NCBI RefSeq assembly: GCF_000388115.1
Contig: NZ_AQGQ01000008.1
Location: 1 to 49,129, forward strand
Direction of reading: 5' to 3'
DNA from: Aeromonas molluscorum 848
Lineage (GTDB): Bacteria > Pseudomonadota > Gammaproteobacteria > Enterobacterales > Aeromonadaceae
Length of the DNA stretch: 49,129 nucleotides
Of this stretch, positions 12,508-21,943 are shown piece by piece; positions within the stretch are counted from its first letter, which is position 1, and each line of letters starts with the position of its first letter. Under the pieces are notes generated by a model, which saw only the letters and a list, made by a program, of their open reading frames with translations, had not been told where the DNA came from and did no database searches. The position numbers and the translations under genes were made by a program.

Positions 12508-13888
12508 ATGAGTGAGCCAAGCAAGATGACAACAGATACGATCGTGGCCCAGGCCACCGCCCCCGGCCGTGGTGGCGTCGGCATAGTACGGGTTTCGGGC
12601 CCAGCTGCCGAACAGGTCGCCGAGATAGTGCTCGGCAAGCTACCCCGGGTGCGCTATGCCGAATACCTGCCGTTCAAGGATGAGCAGGATCAGCCGCTCG
12701 ATCAGGGCATCGCACTGCTGTTCAAGGCACCGAACAGCTTCACCGGTGAAGATGTGCTGGAGCTGCAGGGTCATGGTGGCCCCGTCATCATGGACATGCT
12801 GGTGCGCCGCATTCTGCAGATAAAAGGACTGCGCCCCGCTCGTCCCGGCGAGTTCAGCGAGCGCGCCTTCATGAACGACAAGCTGGATCTGGCCCAGGCC
12901 GAGGCCATCGCCGATCTGATTGAAGCCTCCAGCGAGCAGGCCGCCCGCAGCGCCATGCACTCCCTGCAGGGTCAGTTCTCCAGCAAGATACAGCATCTGG
13001 TCGAAAGCCTGATCCACCTGCGCATCTATGTGGAAGCCGCCATCGACTTCCCGGACGAGGAGATAGACTTCCTCTCCGATGGCAAGGTATCGGGGGACTT
13101 GCACGCCATCATGGCCGAGCTGGACGGGGTCCGCGCAGAAGCCAAACAGGGCGCCCTGCTGCGAGAAGGGATGAAGGTAGTGATCGCCGGTCGTCCCAAC
13201 GCCGGTAAATCCAGCCTGCTCAACGCCCTGGCCGGGCGTGAATCTGCCATCGTCACCGAGATCGCCGGCACCACGCGCGACGTGCTGCGCGAGCACATCC
13301 ACCTGGATGGTATGCCACTGCACATCATCGACACAGCGGGCCTGCGCGACACCCAAGATCAGGTAGAAAAGATAGGTATAGAGCGAGCCTGGGCCGAGAT
13401 AGCGCAGGCCGACCGGGTGCTCTTCATGGTGGATGGCACAACGACCGATGCGATAGACCCGCGGGAGATCTGGCCGGACTTCGTCGATCGCCTGCCAAAA
13501 AATATCGGTCTTACCGTGGTGCGCAACAAGGCAGACCTGGACCGGCGAAGACTTGGCCCCGAGCCAGGAACTGGGTCACGCCGTCTATCGTATCTCTGCC
13601 AAGACAGAGCTGGGGCTGCCCGCCCTGCGGGATCACCTCAAGGCCTGCATGGGCTTTCAAGGTAATACCGAGGGAGGCTTCATGGCTCGCCGTCGCCACC
13701 TGGATGCCCTGGAACGCGCCGCCGAGCGGCTGGTGGTGGCCAAGGAGCAACTCGAGATCTATGTCGCCGGCGAGCTGGTGGCCGAAGAGCTGCGCCTGGC
13801 ACAGGAGTCTCTGTCCGAGATCACCGGCGAGTTCAGCTCCGACGATCTGCTGGGCCGCATCTTCTCCAGCTTCTGCATCGGCAAATAG
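12508..13888 (+). pseudogene. mnmE: tRNA modification GTPase MnmE, broken by a one-base insertion
   Basis: MnmE works with MnmG to modify the wobble uridine of several tRNAs. The N-terminal folate-binding domain, helical part and G domain (GRPNAGKSS near 226, DTAG near 274, NKAD near 340) read correctly to about 13539. There one extra G (CTGG before ACCGG) shifts the frame, giving a false tail that stops at 13665. The missing C-terminal part continues perfectly in the next frame ([13 protein letters not shown] onward) and ends with the catalytic CIGK. Without that tail the enzyme should be inactive. A sequencing error is likely because the rest is fully conserved, but a true mutation cannot be excluded. 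A second start, 18 bases on (MTTDTIVA), is possible. Confidence 0.93.
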
Positions 13889-13910
13889 TTCCATAGGGCA
13901 GACAATGAAA

Positions 13911-13938
13911 AGCCCGGGGTCACCCGGGCTTTTTTTTG
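13911..13938 (+). terminator. Intrinsic terminator after mnmE
   Basis: AGCCCGGG-GTCA-CCCGGGCT stem-loop followed by eight T. It lies between mnmE and the convergent fhuB, and may also act weakly on fhuB because four A precede the stem. Confidence 0.9.
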
Positions 13939-13956
13939 TGCATTTTTTTAGCGACC

Positions 13957-15963
13957 CTAGAGGCGACGCAGGCACCACATGAAGTAAGCACCCCCTAACA
14001 AGGTGGATACCAGACCGGCGGGGATCTCCATGGGGAAGAGCAGCTGCTGACCCGCCCAGTCAGCCAGCACCATCAACAGCGCGCCGCACAGGCTGGCACC
14101 GAGCAGATGGGCACGCGCGCGTACCAAGCCCATCAGCTTGGCCATGTGGGGGGCGAGCAAGCCGACGAAAGAGAGCGGTCCTATCACCAGGGTGGCACTG
14201 GCGGTGAGCAGGGCCACCAGCAGCAGGATCAGCAGCTGGACACGGCGGGTATTCAATCCGAGCGCCCCGGCCGCCGCGCTGCCCAGGGGCAGGATATCGA
14301 GCCAGCGCCCCAGAGCCAGGATGCCACTCAACATGATGCCCGCCAACAAGGCGAGTCCCAGTGCCATGGGGCCAGTCACGTAATAGGTGGAGCCCGAGAT
14401 CCAGGCCAGCAACAGCTGAACCCTGGGATCGCCATTGGCCAGGGCGATGCTCTGCACGGGGTCCAGCATGGCGGTGATGGCGATGCCACACAGCAAGATT
14501 CGTTCGGGCTGAAAGCCGCTGCGCCTGTTCAACGCCAGCAGCAGCAAGAGCACCAGCACTGCCCCCGCTACCCCCGCCAACAGCATCAACGGCAGTGGCA
14601 AGGCGGGTAGCAGAAAGGCCGCCAGCAGCAGACCCATGACGGTGCCACCACTCACCCCCAGCAGTTCGGGGCTCGCCATGGGATTGCGGCTGACCCGTTG
14701 CAGCAGCGTTCCCGCCAGCGCCAACAAGATACCGGCTGCGGCGGCCGCCAGGGTACGGGGTAATCGCCACTCCCATTGCGCCTGCCAGCGCGCCAGCGAT
14801 GGCCAGCTCCAACCATTGACGCCCTGCCCCAGAGCCAGTGAGCCTATCAGGGCGAGCAGCAACGCCAATCCCAGTCCCCACAACAGTCTGGACGGGTGGC
14901 TATGCCGTTGTATGGTCAAGGTGGCAGCCATCTTGGGTTGCTGTTTGTGCAGGGCGAGACGGGGGATGAGCCAGAGCAACAGCGGGGCGCCCAGCAGTGC
15001 CGTCATGGCCCCTGTCGGTATCATCAGTGGCCAGAAGCGGCTCGCGCCCTGCAGTAACAGATCGGTGAGACTGAGCAGCAGGGCCCCAAGCAACGGGGCC
15101 CACAGCAGACGCTGGCCGAGGGATCTAGCCCCTAGCAATCTGACCATGATGGGAGCAGCCAGACCGATAAAGCCGATGATGCCGACCACGCTCACCACAC
15201 AGGCGGTGACAAATACCGCGACGCCCAGCCCGGCAAACCGCAGCTTCTTGAGGGCGATCCCCAGACTGCGGGCACTGGCATCGTCCAGCTCCAGCACCGC
15301 CAGGGGACGAAGCAAGACGGCGACCAATCCCAGCCCCAGCAGCAGACGGGGCAACAGATAACTCACCCCCTCCCAGCTATCCTGAGCCAGGGCACCACTG
15401 CCCCACACCAGCATGCCCTTGAGCTCTTCTTGATGGAACAACAGCAGCGCCAGACTGATGGCTCCCAGATAGAGGTTGATCACCAGGCCCGCAAAAACGA
15501 TGACCAGGGGATTGAGATCCCGGCGCCAGGTGAGCATGAATACCAGGGCCATGGCTCCCGTGCCACCCGCCATGGCGATCCACTCCCGCGCCACCAGCAG
15601 ACCCGGTGCCAGCAAGGTCGCCAGCAACAACGCAAGCTGGGCCCCGGAGGCGACTCCCAGGGTGGTGGGCGACGCGAGCGGATTACGCAGCACCTGTTGC
15701 ATCAAGACGCCGGCCAGCGCCAGTCCGGCCCCCGCCAGCAGTGTGACAACGAGTCGCGGCAGCAGGCTAAAGTGCATCACCGCCTGACGGGCATCCCCGT
15801 AATCCGGGGCCAGTATGGCCTGTGCCCAGAGGGAAAGAGGTAACCAATGGCTCAATACCAGCACCGCCACCGCGCAGGTCAACAGCAGCAATATCAGACA
15901 GAGCAAGGCCGCTGGTCCTGGCAGGACGCCCCGGTTCGAGGCGCGTTGTGACAGGCTATTCAT
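13957..15963 (-). CDS. fhuB: Hydroxamate siderophore ABC permease FhuB (double-length)
   Basis: Inner-membrane permease for Fe(III)-hydroxamates. About 668 residues form two fused FecCD-type halves, each with roughly ten membrane helices. The duplicated signatures are visible as VLMQQVLRNPLASPTTLGVASG in the first half and the closely similar LLQRVSRNPMASPELLGVSG in the second. I chose the start at 15963 (MNSLSQ) because a GGAG site stands six bases before it and the ATG overlaps the fhuD stop; a start five codons earlier is also open. It is the last gene of the operon. Confidence 0.94.
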   Translation of the reverse strand: MNSLSQRASNRGVLPGPAALLCLILLLLTCAVAVLVLSHWLPLSLWAQAILAPDYGDARQAVMHFSLLPRLVVTLLAGAGLALAGVLMQQVLRNPLASPTTLGVASGAQLALLLATLLAPGLLVAREWIAMAGGTGAMALVFMLTWRRDLNPLVIVFAGLVINLYLGAISLALLLFHQEELKGMLVWGSGALAQDSWEGVSYLLPRLLLGLGLVAVLLRPLAVLELDDASARSLGIALKKLRFAGLGVAVFVTACVVSVVGIIGFIGLAAPIMVRLLGARSLGQRLLWAPLLGALLLSLTDLLLQGASRFWPLMIPTGAMTALLGAPLLLWLIPRLALHKQQPKMAATLTIQRHSHPSRLLWGLGLALLLALIGSLALGQGVNGWSWPSLARWQAQWEWRLPRTLAAAAAGILLALAGTLLQRVSRNPMASPELLGVSGGTVMGLLLAAFLLPALPLPLMLLAGVAGAVLVLLLLLALNRRSGFQPERILLCGIAITAMLDPVQSIALANGDPRVQLLLAWISGSTYYVTGPMALGLALLAGIMLSGILALGRWLDILPLGSAAAGALGLNTRRVQLLILLLVALLTASATLVIGPLSFVGLLAPHMAKLMGLVRARAHLLGASLCGALLMVLADWAGQQLLFPMEIPAGLVSTLLGGAYFMWCLRRL

Positions 15964-16837
15964 GGGGAACTCCGGCATCGGCTTGCAAGGCCTGGCTCAG
16001 TTGCTGGGCGAAACGGCGAGCCGACAGCACGCCGCCGAAACTCCACACGGGAGGAAGATGCAGCGGCTTGGCGTTTTGCACCAGGGGCAGATGTTGCCAC
16101 AGACCAGGGGCAGCCAGTTTGGCAGCCACGCCGCTTGGCAAGGGGTCGACGATGACAAGCCGGGCTTCATCCATGGTCGCGAAGCTCTCTATGCTGACCG
16201 AGGCGAATCCCCAGTAGTTGGTCGGCGCCTGCCAGGCATTGCGCAGCCCTAGCTTGCCCATCACTGAGTCATACATGCTGTGTTGCCCAAACACCCTCAC
16301 GTGGCGATCATCGATAAACTGCACCAGCAATAAGGGGGGCAGCCCTTTGGGCAGTCCAGCCTTGAGCTTGCCAAGCTCAGCATCCAGCCCGCTCAGCAGC
16401 GTGTCTGCCTCCGCTGACTTGTCGACCAGAGCGGCAATGCCCCGGGTCGCACTGGCGAGCTGAGTCCAGTAGTCCCCGTCGGGAGAGTAGAGGGTGATGG
16501 ATTTGACCGGCGCTATCTTGCTCAACGCGGGGGCCAGGGGGGCAGCCAGAGGAGAAATGAGGATAAGATCTGGGTTGAGTTCGGCCAGCAGCTCGCGATT
16601 CGGCTGAGCCCGCAGACCAAGATCGACTACGGACGGTGGCATCGCTGGCGCCTTTACCCAGGCCCGGTAAGAGCTCATGTCGCCCATGCCAGCCGGGGTC
16701 ACGCCCAGGGCGAGCAGGGTTTCGGCTATGGTCCAATCCACGGTGGCGATACGCGGCTCGGCCTGAACGGCAACCAACAAGGTCGGCAGACAGATCAGAC
16801 CTAGCAAGACGGTGCGCAACGATTTTAATCTGTTCAC
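15956..16837 (-). CDS. fhuD: Hydroxamate siderophore-binding protein FhuD
   Basis: Periplasmic binding protein of the cluster that hands ferric hydroxamates to FhuBC, 293 residues. A signal peptide runs to about residue 26 (LLVAVQAEP). Class III binding-protein features are present: RIATVDWTIAETLLALGVTP, AELNPDLILISPL and the long backbone helix in the middle. The C-terminal WSFGGVLSARRFAQQL matches FhuD. It begins seven bases after fhuC and overlaps fhuB. The ligand range is inferred from family only. Confidence 0.92.
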   Translation of the reverse strand: MNRLKSLRTVLLGLICLPTLLVAVQAEPRIATVDWTIAETLLALGVTPAGMGDMSSYRAWVKAPAMPPSVVDLGLRAQPNRELLAELNPDLILISPLAAPLAPALSKIAPVKSITLYSPDGDYWTQLASATRGIAALVDKSAEADTLLSGLDAELGKLKAGLPKGLPPLLLVQFIDDRHVRVFGQHSMYDSVMGKLGLRNAWQAPTNYWGFASVSIESFATMDEARLVIVDPLPSGVAAKLAAPGLWQHLPLVQNAKPLHLPPVWSFGGVLSARRFAQQLSQALQADAGVPHE

Positions 16838-16844
16838 TATGCCC

Positions 16845-17609
16845 TCACAGTATGGCGATGGAGTGAGTCTGCGCCGGATGACGCATCACGGCCATGGGGA
16901 TGCCGTAGACAGACTCCAGGGTCTCGCTGGTCATGATGGTGTCAGGCTCCCCCTGCACCAGCACGGACCCCGAGTGCAACGCCACCAGATGATCGCAAAA
17001 ACGGGCCGCCATGTTGATGTCGTGGATGACGATGATGACCCCCAGACCCAGCTGCTGGCAGAGGGTGCGGATCAGGGTTAACACCTCCACCTGATGGGCC
17101 ACATCCAGCGCGGCCAAGGGCTCATCCAACAGAATGAAGCGGCTCTCCTGGGCCAGCAGCATGGCGAGCCAGACCCGCCCCCGCTCGCCACCGGAGAGGG
17201 TATCCACCAACCGATCGGCAAAGCCCTGGGTATGGGTCAGGGCGATGGCCTGCTCGACCTTGTCCTTGTCCTGCTGGCGATGACGGCCAAAGAGTCCGCG
17301 CCAGGGATAACGGCCAAACTCGACCAACTCGCGGCCCAGCAGGTTATCGGTACTCGGCAGGTGCTGGGGCAGATAGGCGACCTGACGGGCAAACGCCTGA
17401 TGGCCCCAGTCGCCCAGGGGGCGCCCATCAAAGCAGATCTCGCCGCCATGGCAATCCTGCTGGCGAGCCAGCAGCTTGATCAGGGTCGATTTGCCAGAAC
17501 CGTTATGGCCGATAAGGCCATAAACCTTGCCCTGCTTGAAGCTCAGGCTGGTGGGTTGCAGCAGCGTCTTGCCCTGAATGGCAAAACCTGCGGATTTCAT
17601 CTCAAACAT
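16845..17609 (-). CDS. fhuC: Hydroxamate siderophore ABC ATPase FhuC
   Basis: Cytoplasmic ATPase for FhuB. With the start at 17609 it has 254 residues: Walker A GHNGSGKST at 34-42, Q-loop around VAYLPQHLPS, signature LSGGERGRVW, Walker B FILLDEPLAALD and switch VIHDINMAARF. The frame stays open upstream to 17693, giving 28 more residues with no family resemblance, so the inner ATG is preferred although its ribosome site is weak. The gap to the exporter gene upstream is 118 bases and shows no separate gene. Confidence 0.92.
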   Translation of the reverse strand: MFEMKSAGFAIQGKTLLQPTSLSFKQGKVYGLIGHNGSGKSTLIKLLARQQDCHGGEICFDGRPLGDWGHQAFARQVAYLPQHLPSTDNLLGRELVEFGRYPWRGLFGRHRQQDKDKVEQAIALTHTQGFADRLVDTLSGGERGRVWLAMLLAQESRFILLDEPLAALDVAHQVEVLTLIRTLCQQLGLGVIIVIHDINMAARFCDHLVALHSGSVLVQGEPDTIMTSETLESVYGIPMAVMRHPAQTHSIAIL

Positions 17610-17727
17610 CAGCAGTCCCGTGGGTGATGGCGCCCCATGGCAGAGGCGCCCTTGGCATGTCGTGGGACAAGCCCGGCTCGGCACGTCCGGCATCCCCGGA
17701 CACAGCGCGAGCCAGGCGCCCTTCCCT

Positions 17728-19407
17728 TTAGCTCTCTTGCGGCTCGGCCAGGCGGCCCACTACATCAAGGCTGACACGATCGCGCTCGGCACCGGTCAGT
17801 TCGCTGAGCTGGCCATGGCGCATCTCCAACAGACGATCGGCCAGCGGGAAGTAATGATCGTCATGGCTGATGGCGATCACCGTCTTGCCCATGGCGTTGA
17901 GACGCGGCAGCAGCTCGCGGTAGAAAATGCGTCTGAATTCCGGATCCTGATCCGCCGCCCACTCATCGAACAGCATGATGTCGCGCTGTTCGGCGACCGC
18001 CAGCAGCAGGGCAACCCGTTTGCGCTGGCCCTGGGATAGCTGGATATTGGTAATCCGGGCTCCATCGAGCACCAGCTTGCTCTCCATCTGCAGCAGGTGC
18101 AGCCATTGCTGGACCCGCTCGGGATCCGGCGCTTGGCCATCAGGCCCCAGCAGGCGATCGAACAGGTGATAATCGGTAAAGATGGCGGAGAAGAGTCCGA
18201 GATAGGCTTCCCTGTCGGTGACAGGCTCGCCATCAAGCAAGATCTCGCCGCTGACCGGCCGATAGAGCCCGGTCAGCAGCATGGCCAGGGTCGACTTGCC
18301 CGAACCATTGCCGCCGATGACAAACAGCTGCTCGCCACGGCGGACCTCGAGGTCGATGGGGCCGACGCTGAAACCGGCCCGATCGCCCTGACCATCATGA
18401 TGGAACACCACCTGCCTCAGGCTGAGGATCTGCCACTGCACCAGCCCATCCGTCGGCGAGGCTGAACGGGCCGCGAACTCGGGTTCATGGTCGGCCAGCG
18501 CCAGGGCCCTGAGTTTGTTGAAGGCAACCTGAGCCGCCAGCAGGGTTGGCAGGGCGCCGATCGCCTGCAACAGAGGGGTACGCAGGAACAGCAGGGTCAG
18601 GGCATAGGTGGCGGCCACATTGGTATTGGCCCAGCCCAGCCCGTTGGCGAGGAAGAAGGCGAGGCCGATGGCACCCAGCATCATGATATTCGACCAGTTC
18701 ACCGCACTGAGGTGGAAGGTGTCGGCCCTGATGATGTGATGGCGATAGTCGAGGGCATTGGGTTGGTATTGCTGCTGATAGAGGTCACGGGCTCGGTCCC
18801 GGTTCAGGGCCAGCTCCTTGTTGCCCTCTATCATGGCCTGGTAATCCTGATAGAGGCGATCCTCTGCGGCGCGCATCAAGCCCAGATGGCTATAAACCCG
18901 CTTGACCAGCAACCAGCCGATCACCATGGTGGCACCGACCCAGAGCGCGGTCCACAGCAGCATGCCGGGAGAGAGCCAGCCGAGATAAATGGCCGATCCC
19001 AGAGTCAGAATGGTGCCCTGGATAAGCTCGGGCAGGCGCACGAAGGCGATGGTGATACTGCCGATGTCACTGGAAAGGGAGGCGAGCAGCGGCCCCTGGC
19101 CGATGCGTTTGACCTGGGCGACATCGGTGTCGAGCAGTTGCTTGAGCAGCTTGCCACGCAGGTGGTAAACAAAATGGTGCCCTAGGGTGGTCAGCGCCAG
19201 TTGTGAACTGAGCGTGACGACCATGAGCGCCAGAATAAGCCCGATCAGCTGGAAGATGACGGAAACAGGATCGCCAACTGATTCGATCAGATAGCTGTTG
19301 ATGAAGGCGATAACCCCGATGCCGAGCAGGGCGGAACCCATACTGAGCAGGGTGATGGCGATGAATGGCCAGCGATAGTGGCGATAGACGAGGTACAACA
19401 GCTCCAT
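17728..19407 (-). CDS. yojI: YojI-type ABC exporter (cyclic/lasso peptide exporter family)
   Basis: Fused membrane and ATPase exporter half-transporter, 559 residues, of the YojI/SyrD cyclic-peptide class. It matches E. coli YojI closely from memory: [51 protein letters not shown] and the ATPase ending [13 protein letters not shown] and ISHDDHYF. Six membrane helices occupy about 1-300; Walker [10 protein letters not shown] is at 365-373 and the signature is LSQGQRKRV. In E. coli YojI with TolC exports microcin J25. Here it sits between a FhuA-like receptor and fhuCDB, so siderophore or antimicrobial-peptide efflux is plausible; its real cargo is unknown. It starts 60 bases after the receptor stop, beyond a hairpin. 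Confidence 0.9.
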   Translation of the reverse strand: MELLYLVYRHYRWPFIAITLLSMGSALLGIGVIAFINSYLIESVGDPVSVIFQLIGLILALMVVTLSSQLALTTLGHHFVYHLRGKLLKQLLDTDVAQVKRIGQGPLLASLSSDIGSITIAFVRLPELIQGTILTLGSAIYLGWLSPGMLLWTALWVGATMVIGWLLVKRVYSHLGLMRAAEDRLYQDYQAMIEGNKELALNRDRARDLYQQQYQPNALDYRHHIIRADTFHLSAVNWSNIMMLGAIGLAFFLANGLGWANTNVAATYALTLLFLRTPLLQAIGALPTLLAAQVAFNKLRALALADHEPEFAARSASPTDGLVQWQILSLRQVVFHHDGQGDRAGFSVGPIDLEVRRGEQLFVIGGNGSGKSTLAMLLTGLYRPVSGEILLDGEPVTDREAYLGLFSAIFTDYHLFDRLLGPDGQAPDPERVQQWLHLLQMESKLVLDGARITNIQLSQGQRKRVALLLAVAEQRDIMLFDEWAADQDPEFRRIFYRELLPRLNAMGKTVIAISHDDHYFPLADRLLEMRHGQLSELTGAERDRVSLDVVGRLAEPQES

Positions 19408-19433
19408 GGAAATCTCTGTCGGGGTATGAAAGG

Positions 19434-19460
19434 AAAACGGGTTGCCCAGCGGGCAACCCG
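19434..19460 (-). terminator. Hairpin between the receptor and yojI (partial terminator)
   Basis: A perfect ten-base stem, CGGGTTGCCC-AGC-GGGCAACCCG as read on the plus strand, sits right after the receptor stop. On the minus strand it is followed by TTTTCCTTTC. The short T run suggests leaky termination or 3'-end protection, which would give more receptor than transporter. Confidence 0.65.
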
Positions 19461-19467
19461 TGTCTGA

Positions 19468-21561
19468 TTACCAGCGGTAGTTGACGCTACCTACCACACT
19501 GCGGGGTTCACCGTAGTAGCAGTAGTAGTCACAGCTGGCGACATAGGTGTCATCCAGCAGGTTGTTGACGTTGAGCTGGGCACGCCAGTTCTTGGCAAAG
19601 TCATACCCGATCATCGCATCCCACACCGTCTGGGCTGGCACCTTGGCCGAACCATAGACGGGGTTGTAATTGGCATCCACGGCACCTATGCCGACGCTGG
19701 AGCCGATATAGCGCACACCAGTACCGACTTCCAGTCCGGAGACAGGGCCTTGCTGCACCTGGTAGTTACCCCAGAAGGAGGCCTGGTGGCGCGGGATCAG
19801 GCTGGCGCGACGATCGCCATCACCGGTGTCATTGGTCTTGGCATCGGTATAGGTATAAGCCCCGGTCAGGCGCAGAGCCGCTGTCGCTTGCACGCTGCCT
19901 TCCAGCTCTATGCCCTGGGAGGTCACCTCACCGGCCTGGGTCTGCTGGCCGGAACCGGTGGAGACCAGCGAGTTGGTCTGTTCCAGGTTGAACAGCGCCA
20001 GGTTGATGTAACCATCGAGGAAGCCGGGGGCATACTTGATACCGGTCTCGTACAACTTGCCTTCCAGCGGCTTATAGGCGTTTTTGGTATTGGGGTCGAT
20101 GCCCGGCAGCACTTCAAACGACTCGGCATAAGTGAAGTAGGGTGAGAGCCCGTTATCGGCCAGGTACATCAGGCTGCCGGAGAGCGAGAGGTTGTCATCG
20201 TACTGTCTCTCGTTCTTGCTGGTCGCTTCGCTGATATTGTGGGTCTCCACATAGTCGAAGCGGCCACCTGCGGTCAGCAACCAGCGATCATCCCAGCGGA
20301 TCTGATGCTGGGCATAGAGGCCGCTCTGGCCCTTGGTGCTCTTCTGGTAGGTGGCCGTTGACTCATCAAAGCCCGGGAAGTTGCCGTGATCCGGGTGCAT
20401 GGTATCGATGGATCCCATGCCGTAGTTGTCAGCCTCATTCCCTTCATTGACGTGGCGCTGCAGATCGACCCCCAGCAGCAGGGTCTGCTCGGTGCGCTCA
20501 CTACTCCAGTAACCCACCATCTGGTTGTCCATGTTGACACTCTTGGTGTCGCCATCACGGTAGATCAGACCACGGTAAGCGGTCGTGCTGTCGTAGGTTG
20601 GGAAAATATAGGTCTGACGCAGCAGCAGATCGTTGTAGTTGAAGCGGACGTTCTGCTTGAACTCCCAGGTCTGGTTGATCTGGTGGGAGAGCTCATAACC
20701 GGCGGAAATCTGGGTGTTGCGGTTGCGATCGTAATCCGGCTGGCTCAGGTTGGTGCTGGGATCTATCTGGCCCGGCGCAGTGTTGAGGGTGCCATAGACC
20801 GGGAAGAAACCGTTGGTAGGCACCCCTTCGTCATGCTGAAAACTGGCCAGCAGAGTGAGACTGGTGCTATCGGAGATATCCAGAGTCACGCTTGGCGCCA
20901 CATAGGCTCGCTCATTGTAGGTACCATCCAGCACGCCATCACGCTCGTTGTAGAGCGCGACGAAACGATAGCGGCTGTCATCGCTCAGCTGATCGGAGAC
21001 ATCCACCCCGACCTGACGATGATCCCGGTCACCCAGTTGCAGATTCACCAGCCCCTGAGGCGTAGCGGTAGGACGCTTGCTGAGCGCATTGACCACGCCG
21101 CCAGGAGGCGCCTCACCATAAAGAATGGAAGCGGGTCCTTTCAATAACTCCACGTTTTCCAGACCGAAGGGCTCCGGCGTCCACACATAGTAGCCGGTGC
21201 TGAACAAGCGGTTGCCATCCAGATAAGAGGCGGCATCGAAGCCGCGTACCTTGAACCAGTTGGTGTTGTTATCTGAACCATAGAGGCCGGAGAGGACGCC
21301 AGATCGATAACGCAGGGATTCGTCGAGCTGCAGCACGGCATGCTGATCCAGCTCCTCGCGATTGACCACGGAAACGGCGCGAGGCGTCTCGGCCATCGGC
21401 ACCTCAATCTTCATGGCGGTACCGGTCACGACCATGGTCTCACTCGCCTTGGGCAGAGCATCTTCAGCAACGGCTGGCACTGCCCCGAACAAGCAGGCAA
21501 GGGGGATCAAGCGACCGAAAATGGATCGTTGAGGAGTAAAAGGAACGGCTGGTAGTGTCAT
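19468..21561 (-). CDS. TonB-dependent ferric siderophore receptor, FhuA-like
   Basis: Outer-membrane receptor of 697 residues. A signal peptide ends near residue 32 (AVPAVAE). A TonB box (ETMVVTG) is followed by a plug domain (VNREELDQHAVLQLDESL, VELLKGPASILYGEAPPGG) and a 22-strand barrel ending in NYRW. The end VASCDYYCYYGEPRSVVGSV has a cysteine pair placed as in FhuA. Together with the fhuCDB genes downstream this suggests ferrichrome-type hydroxamates. It probably leads the minus-strand operon. The Fur-box-like promoter upstream fits iron control. Other hydroxamates such as ferrioxamine remain possible. Confidence 0.92.
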   Translation of the reverse strand: MTLPAVPFTPQRSIFGRLIPLACLFGAVPAVAEDALPKASETMVVTGTAMKIEVPMAETPRAVSVVNREELDQHAVLQLDESLRYRSGVLSGLYGSDNNTNWFKVRGFDAASYLDGNRLFSTGYYVWTPEPFGLENVELLKGPASILYGEAPPGGVVNALSKRPTATPQGLVNLQLGDRDHRQVGVDVSDQLSDDSRYRFVALYNERDGVLDGTYNERAYVAPSVTLDISDSTSLTLLASFQHDEGVPTNGFFPVYGTLNTAPGQIDPSTNLSQPDYDRNRNTQISAGYELSHQINQTWEFKQNVRFNYNDLLLRQTYIFPTYDSTTAYRGLIYRDGDTKSVNMDNQMVGYWSSERTEQTLLLGVDLQRHVNEGNEADNYGMGSIDTMHPDHGNFPGFDESTATYQKSTKGQSGLYAQHQIRWDDRWLLTAGGRFDYVETHNISEATSKNERQYDDNLSLSGSLMYLADNGLSPYFTYAESFEVLPGIDPNTKNAYKPLEGKLYETGIKYAPGFLDGYINLALFNLEQTNSLVSTGSGQQTQAGEVTSQGIELEGSVQATAALRLTGAYTYTDAKTNDTGDGDRRASLIPRHQASFWGNYQVQQGPVSGLEVGTGVRYIGSSVGIGAVDANYNPVYGSAKVPAQTVWDAMIGYDFAKNWRAQLNVNNLLDDTYVASCDYYCYYGEPRSVVGSVNYRW

Positions 21562-21943
21562 GTTTAAGTCTCAAATTTAATATGAGTCAGGCTTTGTTTT
21601 TATGGGTCGAGTCTGGGCTCGCTCTGCCGCCAAAGCGGCGAATAATGCGGCGTCATGCTACTACATGAAGATTGTTGAATCGATTTAATAATTGCCAATC
21701 ATTTGCATCCGCATTGAGATTAAACAAAGAGATCTTCCCAATTATTGATAAACAGGACACATAAGGGTCTAGGTGAGTTCTCCCTATATAAAGGAAGAAG
21801 TCGTGATGAGCCGTCTTTGATGATCCGGATCCGGATCCCGCCAAAAAATAAATCCCACCAATATCGCCAGTTCTTATCCATTTTTATCCACATGCTTTGG
21901 CGGTAGAATCCGGATCCTTAATGCATCCAGGAGGCATATCCCC
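21562..21943. promoter_or_regulatory. Divergent control region between the siderophore receptor and mioC
   Basis: This 382-base gap holds no gene. Its left part has the receptor promoter. Its right part has overlapping GATCCGGATCC repeats at 21821-21840, a perfect DnaA box TTATCCACA at 21884-21892 and a near copy TTATCCATT at 21874-21882. A DnaA box in the mioC promoter is also known in E. coli, where DnaA represses mioC. An AGGAGG ribosome site precedes the mioC ATG. Confidence 0.7.
21671..21704 (-). promoter_or_regulatory. Possible Fur-controlled promoter of the receptor-yojI-fhuCDB operon
   Basis: On the minus strand TTGGCA (21693-21698) and AACAAT (21671-21676) have a 16-base spacer. The -35 lies inside an imperfect AT-rich palindrome, AAATGATTGGCAATTATT (21687-21704), which resembles a weak Fur box. 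Support is moderate only. Confidence 0.4.

Noticed and set aside
13530-13560. Programmed frameshift in mnmE
   Set aside because: No slippery heptamer or stimulating structure is visible, and the family is encoded in one frame elsewhere.
17610-17727. Hidden lasso-peptide precursor gene between yojI and fhuC
   Set aside because: The 118 bases hold no open frame with a leader-core layout, and no lasso maturation genes are nearby.
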